A stretch of DNA of 7,254 nt from Pseudomonadota bacterium (lineage in GTDB: Bacteria; Pseudomonadota; Gammaproteobacteria; Xanthomonadales; Xanthomonadaceae), in NCBI GenBank assembly GCA_023423605.1, contig JAFAFF010000316.1, forward strand, positions 1-7,254. The letters run 5' to 3'. Positions 1-7,254 of this stretch are shown here, piece by piece (positions within the stretch are counted from its first letter, which is position 1; each line of letters begins with the position of its first letter). The notes beneath the pieces are model-generated. The model made no database searches and was not told the origin of the DNA. It saw only the letters and a list, made by a program, of their open reading frames with translations. The position numbers and the translations under genes were made by a program.

Positions 1-2012
1 GGCTGTTCTCGATCAAGACCTACCTGGCCGCAGTGGCCGCGCTGTACATCGCCATGGCCGGCAACCTGTCGCGCCCGTACTGGGCGATGGGCACGGTGTA
101 CATCGTCAGCCAGCCGCTGCTGGGCCCGACCCGGGCCAAGGGCGTGTACCGCATCGTCGGCACCCTGGTGGCCGGCCTGGCCACCCTGCTGGTGCTGCCG
201 GCGCTGGTGGAAACGCCGATGGTGCTGAGCGCGGCGATGTCGATCTGGCTGGCAGGCTGCCTGTTCCTGGCCCTGCTCAATCGTGGCCCGCGCGGCTACG
301 CGTTCCTGCTGGCCGGCTACACCACGGCCTTCATCGGCTTCCCGGCGGTGACCTCGCCGGAAACCATCTTCGACACGGTGGTGGCGCGCAGCGAGGAGAT
401 CATCCTCGGCACGGTAGTGGCGGTGCTGGCTGCCTCGCTGCTGTTCCCGGCCTCGGTGCAGCCGATGCTGCGCGTACGCATCGGCACCTGGATGGAGGAC
501 GCGGCGCAGTGGTGCCGGCAGATCCTCGAGCGCGGCCGTGCCCATGCACCGCGCAACCGTCTGGCCGCCGATCTGGTGCAGTTCGAAGCACTGATCGAAT
601 TCCTGCGCCGGGATGATCCGCGCCATGCCGGTTCGGCGGTGTCGATGGAGCGCCTGCGCGAACGCATGCTGCTGTTGCTGCCGGTGCTGTCGTCGATCGC
701 CGACCGCCTGAGTGCATTACGCAGCGACGGTCAGGTGCTGCCGGAAGGGCTGCCGGGGCTGGTCGATGACATCCACGACTGGATCGATACTCCTGCCAGT
801 GCCGGCGATTACGCCCGCCTGCGCGCACGAATCAGTGCCCTGAAACCGCGGGTGGACAACGACCTGCAGCACCTGCAGCTGGCCAGCCTGCTGCTGCGCC
901 TGGAGGAGCTGGTGGACCTGTGGCAGGACTGCCGCACCCTGCAGCACGCCATCGACCACGGTACCGCGCCGCTGGACCGCGCGCATTACCGCATCCGCAC
1001 CGAGCGCGTGGCCACCGACAAGCACGTGGACTACGGCATGGCGCTGTTTTCCGCGCTCAGTGCCGGCGTGGCACTGATGAGTTACTGCGTGCTGTGGATC
1101 GGCCTGGGCTGGGAGGGCGGGGGCAACGGCGCGATGATGGCCGCGGTGACGGCCGCGTTCTTCGCCGCGCAGGACGACCCGGCGCCGAGCATGGTCTCGT
1201 TCCTGGTGTGGGCCATCGTCGCTTCACTGGCGGCCGGCGTGTTCCTGTTCGGCGTGTTCCCGGCCGTGCACGACTTCGGCCTGCTGGCGCTTGTGCTGGC
1301 GGTGGCCTTCCTGCCGCTGGGACTGCTGCTGCATCATCCCAAGAGTGCGCTGTTCGCGCTGCCGCTGACAGTCAATCTGGCTGCGTTGCTGAGCCTGCAG
1401 AACACCTACAGCGCCAACATCCAGAGCTTCCTCAACTCGTCGATCGCGATGTTCATCGGCATTGGCTTTGCAGTGGTGATGACCCGCCTGTTCCGTTCGG
1501 TGGGTGCCGAGTGGACCGCGCGCCGGCTGGTGCGGCAGGGTTGGACCACGCTGGCCGAAGCCGCCGAAGGGCGCGGCCAGCAGGACCGCCAACGCTTTGC
1601 CGCGCGCATGCTGGATCTGCTGGGCCTGCTCGCCCCGCGCCTGGCGGCGACACCGGACGGCAGCGACATCGCCTCGGTGGACATGCTCAACGAAGCACGC
1701 ATCGGCCTGAACATCCTGCAGCTGCGCCGTGCCCGGCTGGACCTGCCCGAGCGCAGCCGTGAGGCAGTCGAGCACATCCTGGAAGAGATCTCGGCGCACT
1801 ATCGCCGGCAGGTCGCCGCGCGCCGCCCGGTTGCCGCGGCCGCAGCGCTGCGCGAGCGCCTGGATACGTCCCTGGGCCGTGTCGGTGGCGTGGCTGCCTG
1901 CAAGGCACGCGATGAAGCGCTGATGGGCCTGATCGGCCTGCGCTTCGCGCTGTTCCCGGAAGCGAAGGCGTTTGCACCGGGGCTGGCGGACGCGGGGGCT
2001 GCGTCGGCCTGA
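1..2012 (+). CDS. FUSC family (AaeB-like) inner-membrane efflux permease, 5' end cut off by the window
   Basis: Probable inner-membrane permease of the fusaric acid resistance/p-hydroxybenzoate efflux type (FUSC), which exports aromatic carboxylic acids, usually with an HlyD-type periplasmic adaptor. The reading frame is open from the first full codon (position 3, LFSIKTYLAA) to TGA at 2010-2012, giving 669 visible residues. A GTG at 33 is possible as a start but would cut into the first membrane helix, so the true start is probably a short way to the left of the window. Numbering from position 3, a hydrophobic bundle covers about residues 1-150 and holds the conserved stretch RPYWAMGTVY...QPLLGPTRAKG (24-47). 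A cytoplasmic, Arg/Leu-rich helical region follows (about 155-340), then a second hydrophobic bundle (about 345-495) with EGGGNGAMMAA and the QDDPAPSM segment, and a soluble C-terminal tail (about 500-669). This duplicated membrane-cytoplasm layout and the length (E. coli AaeB is about 655 residues) fit the family. No frameshift is seen. The substrate cannot be told from sequence. The downstream neighbour is convergent recD, so any adaptor partner would have to lie upstream. Confidence 0.9.
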   Translation, partial: LFSIKTYLAAVAALYIAMAGNLSRPYWAMGTVYIVSQPLLGPTRAKGVYRIVGTLVAGLATLLVLPALVETPMVLSAAMSIWLAGCLFLALLNRGPRGYAFLLAGYTTAFIGFPAVTSPETIFDTVVARSEEIILGTVVAVLAASLLFPASVQPMLRVRIGTWMEDAAQWCRQILERGRAHAPRNRLAADLVQFEALIEFLRRDDPRHAGSAVSMERLRERMLLLLPVLSSIADRLSALRSDGQVLPEGLPGLVDDIHDWIDTPASAGDYARLRARISALKPRVDNDLQHLQLASLLLRLEELVDLWQDCRTLQHAIDHGTAPLDRAHYRIRTERVATDKHVDYGMALFSALSAGVALMSYCVLWIGLGWEGGGNGAMMAAVTAAFFAAQDDPAPSMVSFLVWAIVASLAAGVFLFGVFPAVHDFGLLALVLAVAFLPLGLLLHHPKSALFALPLTVNLAALLSLQNTYSANIQSFLNSSIAMFIGIGFAVVMTRLFRSVGAEWTARRLVRQGWTTLAEAAEGRGQQDRQRFAARMLDLLGLLAPRLAATPDGSDIASVDMLNEARIGLNILQLRRARLDLPERSREAVEHILEEISAHYRRQVAARRPVAAAAALRERLDTSLGRVGGVAACKARDEALMGLIGLRFALFPEAKAFAPGLADAGAASA

Positions 2013-2060
2013 TAATGATCGGCCGCGCCTCATGCGTCGGGAACGGGATCCGACCCCGGT
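2013..2060. other. Convergent intergenic spacer between the FUSC gene and recD, with a weak hairpin
   Basis: These 48 bases separate the TGA of the permease gene from the TGA of recD (complement of 2061-2063). They contain GTCGG (2036-2040) and its complement CCGAC (2050-2054), which can pair as a 5-bp stem around a 9-base loop, extendable by one G-T pair on the plus strand. Within it GGATCC (2046-2051) is self-complementary. No run of T follows the stem on either strand, so this is not a convincing intrinsic terminator. The two transcripts may end by Rho or overlap into each other. No promoter or small gene is visible. The half from 2042 to 2058 resembles one arm of palindromic repeats I recall from Stenotrophomonas intergenic regions; that is memory, not a search. 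Confidence 0.5.
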
Positions 2061-3941
2061 TCAGAACAGCTGGCCCTGTACCGTAGGCTGCTCGATGCGT
2101 GCCTGCGCTTCAGCCACATCTTCAGCGCCGAGGCGCCAGGCCAGGCCGCCGAGGCGGCTGGCGTGGCGCTTCAGTGCGGCTGCCAGCACGTCTTCGCTGC
2201 CGGCCACATGCAGGCGCTGGCGGGCGCGGGTGAGGCCGGTATAGACGAGCTCGCGCGCGAGCACGCGGCTGTCCTGCCGCGGCAGCTGCAGCCAGACTTC
2301 GTCGAATTCCGAACCCTGCGCCTTGTGCACGGTCATGGCAAAGGCACTTTCGTGCGCGGGCAATGCGGCCGGGTGGAAGGCGCGTGGGTGCTGGACGGTG
2401 TCGCCGGGGAACCAGGCCACCATGGCGCCGCTGCCATCGCGCAGGCAGATGCCGATGTCACCGTTGAACAGGCGATGGCGGTAGCTGTTTTCGGTGATCA
2501 GCAGCAGGCGCCCCTGGAAGTAGCCGGGGGTGTTGCCGGCCAGCAGCTGTTCGATGCGGGTGTTGAGGCCGCGTGCGCCCTGCGGGCCTTCGCGCAGCGC
2601 GGTCAGCACGCGCAGGCGGCCGGCCTGCTGCAGCGCGCGGCCCGGATCTCCGGCTTCGGCCAGCGCGCGCCAGTGCGACAGCAGGTGGTCGCGCTGGCCG
2701 CGCAGGGGATCAGCCTCGCCCTCGTGGAAGCTGACGCCGGACAGGCTGCCGCCACGCAGCAGGGCCAGGGCGACGGCACTGTCGCCCTCGCGCACGGCCT
2801 GGGCCAGCGGTGCCAGCTGCAGTGCGTCGCTCTGCCGGTAGCCGCGCTGCAGCTGCACGCGACGGCCAGCGAACGCGCGCGGTGCCGCCTGCGGTTGCAG
2901 CGTGGCGGCAGCCAGCACGCCGTGCAGCGCGTGCGCATCATCTGCGTGGGTGCCGGTGCCATCACCGCTGGCGCGCAGGATGGCGCTGAGCACATCACCG
3001 GCTTCCACCGAGGGCAACTGGTCCGGGTCGCCCAGCAGGATCAGGCGGGTACCGCCGGCGATGGCATCGACCAGCTTGGCCATCAGCGGCAGGTCGATCA
3101 TCGACGCTTCGTCCACCACCACCACGTCCACCGGCAAGGGGGTGTCGGCGTGGTGGCGGAAACGCGGCGAATCGGGAATGACACCCAGCAGGCGATGCAG
3201 GGTGGTGCCAGTGGTCGGCAGCGCTGCGCACAGCGCTGGGTCCAGGCCCGCTTCCTGCAGGCGCTGCACGGCCAGGCGCAGGCTTTCGGCCATGCGTTCG
3301 GCGGCACGCCCGGTCGGTGCGGCCAGGACCACGTCGGGCGCTGGCTGGCCGGCCTGCAGGGCCTGTGCGGCCAGCAGCAGCAACAGGCGGGCGATGGTGG
3401 TGGTCTTGCCGGTGCCGGGACCGCCGGTCACCAGGGCCAGCGGATGGCGCAGGGTCACCCCGGCCGCGCGGGCCTGATGGTCTTCGCCGTGCAGGGCCTG
3501 CGGGAACAGGCGCGCGAACAGCGGCGCCAGCGCGGCCATGTCCGGTGCCGGCAGCGGATGCCGGCCGATGCGCTGCAGGCCGGTCGCCAGCTGCCGTTCG
3601 TATTCGCGGTAGCGGCGCAGGTAGACCAGGCCGTTTTCCAGCACCAGCGGCGCCTCATCGGCAACGGCGCCCGGATCATCCGGCTGCGCCACCCACGACG
3701 ATGCCTGCAGCTGGGCCAGCCACTGCTGCGCGGGCGGCCATGCCGTGATGCCTTCGATCAGACGACCGGGTTGTTGCGGATCGAAGCCGGCGTGTCCCTG
3801 CGATACCGCCAGCGAGGCCAGCGCGGCGGCCACTGCCACAGCCTCGGGCGTGTCGTCGCGCAGCCGCAACAGGCTGGTGGCCAGTGCGTGGTCGAGGGTA
3901 CGCAGGTGGCCTTTTTTGTGCAGTTCCTTCAGCAGGCTCAT
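2061..3941 (-). CDS. recD: Exodeoxyribonuclease V alpha subunit RecD (5'-3' helicase)
   Basis: RecD is the fast 5'-3' superfamily 1B helicase motor of RecBCD, which unwinds and degrades DNA at double-strand breaks and supports RecA loading after Chi recognition. The 626-residue frame is complete and close to the E. coli length (608). Visible motifs in order: Walker A GGPGTGKT (173-180), motif Ia APTGRAAERM (208-217), motif II DEAS (277-280), motif III GDPDQLPSVEAG (304-315), an Arg-rich segment QLQRGYRQ (363-370), motif V AMTVHKAQGSEFDEV (535-549) and motif VI YTGLTRARQRL (567-577). The N-terminal ~150 residues, before the ATPase core, match the family's RecB-contacting domain in position. 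The start ATG at 3941 is favoured because it overlaps the recB stop as ATGA and has GGAG seven bases upstream. Codons 9-10 are AAA AAA, giving an A6 run unusual in such GC-rich DNA. All catalytic motifs are intact, so an active protein is expected. It is the last gene of its operon. Confidence 0.96.
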   Translation of the reverse strand: MSLLKELHKKGHLRTLDHALATSLLRLRDDTPEAVAVAAALASLAVSQGHAGFDPQQPGRLIEGITAWPPAQQWLAQLQASSWVAQPDDPGAVADEAPLVLENGLVYLRRYREYERQLATGLQRIGRHPLPAPDMAALAPLFARLFPQALHGEDHQARAAGVTLRHPLALVTGGPGTGKTTTIARLLLLLAAQALQAGQPAPDVVLAAPTGRAAERMAESLRLAVQRLQEAGLDPALCAALPTTGTTLHRLLGVIPDSPRFRHHADTPLPVDVVVVDEASMIDLPLMAKLVDAIAGGTRLILLGDPDQLPSVEAGDVLSAILRASGDGTGTHADDAHALHGVLAAATLQPQAAPRAFAGRRVQLQRGYRQSDALQLAPLAQAVREGDSAVALALLRGGSLSGVSFHEGEADPLRGQRDHLLSHWRALAEAGDPGRALQQAGRLRVLTALREGPQGARGLNTRIEQLLAGNTPGYFQGRLLLITENSYRHRLFNGDIGICLRDGSGAMVAWFPGDTVQHPRAFHPAALPAHESAFAMTVHKAQGSEFDEVWLQLPRQDSRVLARELVYTGLTRARQRLHVAGSEDVLAAALKRHASRLGGLAWRLGAEDVAEAQARIEQPTVQGQLF

Positions 3942-6900
3942 GCGCTGGCTCCACGGGCACGCGCGGCCAGTTCGGCCTGGGCCTGTTCGCCACCGGCGAA
4001 CAATGCATCCAGCGCATCAACCAGCGCGAACGGAAAACGGTCCACATGCAGCCCGTGGCCGGCCGCATCCAGGCCGCGACAGAACAGGTAGCGGATGCCG
4101 CCCATGTCGCGCTCGTAATCGTAGGCCGTGCCCAGGCGGAAACGCAACCAGCGGTGCAGGGCCACGGTGTAGATCAGCGCCTGCAGGTCGTATTCGCTGT
4201 GGCGCATGGCGATCTGCAGCAGATCCGGGCTGTAGCCCGGCAGACGGTTGGATTTGTAGTCGAGCACGTACCAGCGTCCGTCGCGCACATAGGTCAGGTC
4301 TATCTTGCCGGTCATCAGCCCTTCCAGCCGGCGGCGCAGGCCGAAGCCGCGGCGCGCGCTGGAAATGCCGTGGGCGTGCAGCAGCTGCAGCAGTGCCGGC
4401 ACGGCGGTCGGTTCGATGGCGAAGTGGAATTCGATTTCGGCGCGACGCTCGCCCTCGCCCAGGCTGTGCAGCGGGCCGCCTTCGGGCAGCGCGACGGTGA
4501 GCGTGTGACCGACCAAGGGCACCAGTACCGCCACGCCGTCGTCCAGGTCTTCGTCGGGATAGCCTTCGTCGTGCAGTGCCCTGCGCAGCAGGTCGGCCTG
4601 TCCCTCGGGCGCGGACTGGCCCGGTGTCCAGCCGCCCCAGGCAGCGAAATCAACCTGCTCCAGTGCCTCGTGCAGCACATTGCCGAAGCGGCTGCCCATG
4701 AAGCGCGGGTCCAGCGGCGTGGCCTCGGCGGCTGCCGGTTCCGGCAATGCCGGCTCCAGCGGCAACTCCGCACCGGCCGGTTCGTCGGCCGCCGGCGCCG
4801 GCAGCTCGGTGGCGGCCGCTTCAATGTCATCGCCGCCATCGGCATGGGCCAGCTGGGTGAAGCTGTAGACCCACCAGTCATGCGGCACGCGCCGGTTCAG
4901 GCGGCGCACGTCGGGCAGTGCGCCTTCCTGTTCGGCCGGCAGCTGCGGCAGTCGCGCCGCCGCCTCGCGGTCGTCGATGTGCACGTCGGCATGCCCCCCC
5001 AGCGCCTGCAGGTCGCCCAGCAGGGGGGCCAGGCGGGTCTTGCCGATACCGGCCAGATCGCCGATGGCGATCCACAGCGCGTGCTCGGCGCGGGTCAGGC
5101 CGACATAGAGCAGGCGCGCGTCCTCGGCACGCTGCTCGCGTTCGCGCTGGCCGCTCGCGGTTTCCCAGGCCTCGTCCTTGTCCAGCTTCCAGTGCAGCTG
5201 GCGCTGGCCCTGCAGGTGCACCGTGCAGTGCGACGCCGTGTTCGGCGCGCCACCGTCGATGCCGACAAAGGGCAGGAACACCAGCGGGTATTCCAGACCC
5301 TTGCTCTTGTGCAGGGTGATGATCTGCACGCGCCGCGCATCCGATTCCAGGCGCAGCAGCTGCTGTTCGTCGTCCTGGTCGGCGTTGGCCATCTGGCCCT
5401 GCAGCCAGTCCAGCAGGCCGTGCATGCCCAGCGCCTGCGCGGACGCTTCCTGCAGCAGTTCACCCAGCTGCAGGTAATTGGTCAGGCGGCGTTCGCCGTC
5501 GATCAGGGCCAGCAGGCGTTCGCCCTGTGCGGCGCAGACATCGGCGATGACCGCGAACGGCCCGCCCCGCTGCCAGCGTTCGCGCCAGTGCAGCAGCTGC
5601 GCCTGGAAGGCGCGCTGCAGGTCGCCCTCGCGCTCCATGCCGGCGATCGCGCTGGCCTGCTGGCCCAGCAGCACGGTGGCCAGGGCGGCACGCAGGCGAC
5701 CTTCGTCGGCCGGTTGCAGCAGGGCCAGCAGCAGCGTGCGCAGGTCGCGCGCTTCGCTGGTGGAGAACAGGCTCTGCTTGCCGGCGGCCACCGCCGGTAT
5801 GCCCACTGCCGCCAGCGCGCGCTGCACCAGCGTCGCTTCGCGGTGCGAGCGCACCAGCACGGCGATGTCACCCGGCTGCAGCGCACGGCCACGCAGCACC
5901 GCCTTGCCGGCGCGGGCGTCGACCAGGGTCTGGTGGATGGCGGCCACACAGGCCTGGGTGGCCGCTTCGCGCGACGCGTCGGCGCTCATCGCCTTGTCGC
6001 CGCCGCTGCGCAGCACGCGCAGGGTCAACGCCGCGGCCGGCGTGCCATCGCGCAGGTAATCCTCGTCACTGCGCACGCCACCGGGCCGTACCGGCTCGAA
6101 GCCGATGCCCGCTTCCAGGAACGCCTCTTCGCCGCCGTTGTCGTACAGCGCCTGCAGCGCGCGCAGCACCGCTGGCCGCGAGCGGAAGTTCTGGTCCAGC
6201 GGCGGCGCCGGCCGCGCGGCCTGCCTGGCCTTCAGGTAAGTATGGATGTCGCCGCCACGGAACCCGTAGATCGCCTGCTTCGGGTCACCGATCAGGAACA
6301 GCGCCGGCGCCAGGCCCAGTTCGCGCACCTGCGGCGAATCGCCGAACACGGTGTGGAAGATGCCCCACTGGCGGTCGTCGGTATCCTGGAATTCGTCCAC
6401 CAGCGCGATGCGGTACTGCTGGCGCAGCTTGCGCACCAGCTCCAGCCGCTGCGGGCCCTCCAACGCGTGGGCCACGCCGTCGATCAGGTCATCGTAGGTC
6501 TGCACCCGGCGCGTGCGCTTGAGCGTGGCCAGGCGCTGCGCGGCTTCCTGGCGCAGTGCATGCAGGAAGTTCAGTGCGGTGGCGCGCAGCCACTGCCCGC
6601 GCTGGGCCAGCAGCTCCACGTAGCAGGCCAGCGGTGCCTGCAGCGGCGATGCCGGGGTGCGGTCAACGAACTTCCTGTTGGTCTTGGCCACCAGCGCATC
6701 GGGCAGCAGCGCCGGCAGGCGCTCGCTGGCCAGCAGTTCGCTGGCGTCGCCCCGCTCGGCCCAGGCCAGCAGTTGCCGGCCCAGCGGGTGCAGCCAGCCC
6801 AGCTTGTAGGACACGCCGTTGATCCACTTGTTGTCGACCGCTTCGCAGAGGTCGATGAAGAACTGCTCGCCATGCTCGCGCACGCTTGCCGACAGTTCCG

Positions 6901-7254
6901 CCGCCGCGTTCTGCAGGGCCGCGCGCGGGTCGGCCCCGGCCACCGGCTGCGGCCGGGGGTGCAACGGGGGCGAGGCCAGCAGCGCGCGCAGATCGGCGGC
7001 CAGCGCATCCGGGTTGGACCACAGCCAGGTCAGCGGTTCCAAGGTGGCCGGGTCGTTGGCGTGCACGCGCCACAGGTCGGCGGCCAGCTCCTCCAGCAGT
7101 TCGCGATCGCTGGCCAGCAGCTCCGGCGGATCGAAGGCGTGTCCGCTTTCCAGCGCATGTTCGCGCAGCACGCGGGTGCAGAAGCCATGGATGGTGAAGA
7201 TCGAGGCCAGGTCGATCTCGTCGGCGGCCACCTGCAGGCGCCGCTTCAATGCCG
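3938..7254 (-). CDS. recB: Exodeoxyribonuclease V beta subunit RecB (3'-5' helicase and nuclease), N-terminus beyond the window
   Basis: RecB is the 3'-5' superfamily 1A helicase and the only nuclease of the RecBCD enzyme; its C-terminal domain also loads RecA. The frame is open to the right edge. The TTG at 7249 is an internal Leu codon, not a real start. Compared with E. coli RecB (1180 residues), roughly the first 110 residues, including Walker A, lie outside. Numbering from that Leu, the visible motifs are: SIFTIHGFC (16-24, motif Ia), LVDEFQDTDD (283-292, motif II), GDPKQAIYGFRGGD (321-334, motif III), DQNFRSRP (352-359, motif IV), ITLHKSKGLEYPLVFLP (644-660, motif V) and LLYVGLTRAEHAL (713-725, motif VI). 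An Ala/Pro/Glu-rich linker (about 803-846) leads to the nuclease domain: GNVLHEALE (856-864, His860), AEIEFHF (937-943), GKIDLTYV (981-988, Asp984), LDYKSN (996-1001, Asp997 and Lys999) and YDLQALIYT (1020-1028). These match the E. coli metal-binding residues His956, Glu1020, Asp1067, Asp1080 and Lys1082 in order and spacing, so nuclease activity is expected. The stop (TGA) overlaps the recD start. Confidence 0.96.
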   Translation of the reverse strand, partial: ALKRRLQVAADEIDLASIFTIHGFCTRVLREHALESGHAFDPPELLASDRELLEELAADLWRVHANDPATLEPLTWLWSNPDALAADLRALLASPPLHPRPQPVAGADPRAALQNAAAELSASVREHGEQFFIDLCEAVDNKWINGVSYKLGWLHPLGRQLLAWAERGDASELLASERLPALLPDALVAKTNRKFVDRTPASPLQAPLACYVELLAQRGQWLRATALNFLHALRQEAAQRLATLKRTRRVQTYDDLIDGVAHALEGPQRLELVRKLRQQYRIALVDEFQDTDDRQWGIFHTVFGDSPQVRELGLAPALFLIGDPKQAIYGFRGGDIHTYLKARQAARPAPPLDQNFRSRPAVLRALQALYDNGGEEAFLEAGIGFEPVRPGGVRSDEDYLRDGTPAAALTLRVLRSGGDKAMSADASREAATQACVAAIHQTLVDARAGKAVLRGRALQPGDIAVLVRSHREATLVQRALAAVGIPAVAAGKQSLFSTSEARDLRTLLLALLQPADEGRLRAALATVLLGQQASAIAGMEREGDLQRAFQAQLLHWRERWQRGGPFAVIADVCAAQGERLLALIDGERRLTNYLQLGELLQEASAQALGMHGLLDWLQGQMANADQDDEQQLLRLESDARRVQIITLHKSKGLEYPLVFLPFVGIDGGAPNTASHCTVHLQGQRQLHWKLDKDEAWETASGQREREQRAEDARLLYVGLTRAEHALWIAIGDLAGIGKTRLAPLLGDLQALGGHADVHIDDREAAARLPQLPAEQEGALPDVRRLNRRVPHDWWVYSFTQLAHADGGDDIEAAATELPAPAADEPAGAELPLEPALPEPAAAEATPLDPRFMGSRFGNVLHEALEQVDFAAWGGWTPGQSAPEGQADLLRRALHDEGYPDEDLDDGVAVLVPLVGHTLTVALPEGGPLHSLGEGERRAEIEFHFAIEPTAVPALLQLLHAHGISSARRGFGLRRRLEGLMTGKIDLTYVRDGRWYVLDYKSNRLPGYSPDLLQIAMRHSEYDLQALIYTVALHRWLRFRLGTAYDYERDMGGIRYLFCRGLDAAGHGLHVDRFPFALVDALDALFAGGEQAQAELAARARGASA
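3949..3952 (-). promoter_or_regulatory. Shine-Dalgarno site of recD inside the end of recB
   Basis: Read on the minus strand, GGAG lies seven bases before the recD ATG (3941-3939), a good ribosome-binding distance. It sits within the last codons of recB, so ribosomes finishing recB are placed directly at the recD start. Together with the ATGA overlap this supports the chosen start and suggests translational coupling of the two subunits. Confidence 0.65.

Noticed and set aside
33..35. GTG at 33 as the start of the permease
   Set aside because: The frame is open to the left edge and the upstream residues LFSIKTYLAA continue the first membrane helix. Homologues begin before this point.
920..1762. 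A 280-codon plus-strand frame inside the permease gene
   Set aside because: It is an out-of-frame shadow, rich in Arg, Ala, Gly and Pro, and it overlaps conserved membrane segments of the true frame.
1224..2033. A 269-codon minus-strand frame antisense to the permease gene
   Set aside because: It is codon-aligned opposite the real gene, with the same composition cause. The translation is Arg/Gln/Ala-rich without motifs or a credible start region.
2036..2054. Intrinsic terminator in the convergent spacer
   Set aside because: The stem is only 5-6 bp with a 7-9 base loop, and no T run follows on either strand.
3912..3917. A6 run at recD codons 9-10 as a programmed frameshift site
   Set aside because: The run is in the wrong phase for an A AAA AAG slippery heptamer (the zero frame is CAC AAA AAA GGC). 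No stimulatory structure is evident, and slipping there would give no sensible product.
2163..4091. A 642-codon open frame on the plus strand, antisense to nearly all of recD
   Set aside because: Its codons line up exactly opposite recD codons, so stops could only arise from TTA, CTA or TCA codons in recD, which this GC-rich gene avoids. The product is a Gln/His/Gly-rich sequence with no recognisable motif, while recD has every helicase motif.
7247..7249. TTG at 7249 as the start of RecB
   Set aside because: It lies directly before motif Ia, so starting there would remove Walker A. The frame continues to the edge of the window.

Overview
The window looks like ordinary chromosomal sequence from a high-GC gammaproteobacterium. 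The best guess is the Xanthomonadaceae/Lysobacteraceae, probably Stenotrophomonas or a close relative. That guess rests on the very strong G/C preference at third codon positions (Leu is nearly always CTG, Val GTG/GTC, Ala GCC/GCG), the style of the FUSC, RecD and RecB proteins, and remembered sequence similarity. No search was possible, so the genus is inference. No transposase, integrase, phage gene, tRNA, rRNA or CRISPR array was seen.

Layout: a plus-strand gene for a FUSC/AaeB-like aromatic-acid efflux permease enters from the left edge without its first codons and ends at 2012. A 48-base spacer (2013-2060) separates it from a convergent minus-strand pair. That pair is recD (2061-3941), complete, and recB (3938-7254), which runs off the right edge without about the first 110 residues. 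recB precedes recD in transcription, and the two overlap by four bases (ATGA), so they form one operon. recC would be expected upstream, beyond the right edge. About 99% of the window is coding.

Function: RecB and RecD, with RecC, form exonuclease V. This helicase-nuclease processes double-strand breaks, loads RecA and degrades linear foreign DNA. Both proteins keep all the helicase motifs that can be checked here, and RecB keeps its C-terminal nuclease residues, so the enzyme should be active. The permease is unrelated in function and is simply a convergent neighbour.

No previously undescribed system was found. Points worth a second look are modest: an 'orphan' position of the permease with respect to its usual partners downstream, a possible one-armed palindromic repeat in the convergent spacer with no classical terminator, a G7 tract in recB between its helicase and nuclease parts, and a translationally coupled recB-recD junction. 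Many long alternative reading frames here, including a 642-codon one antisense to recD, are composition artefacts.
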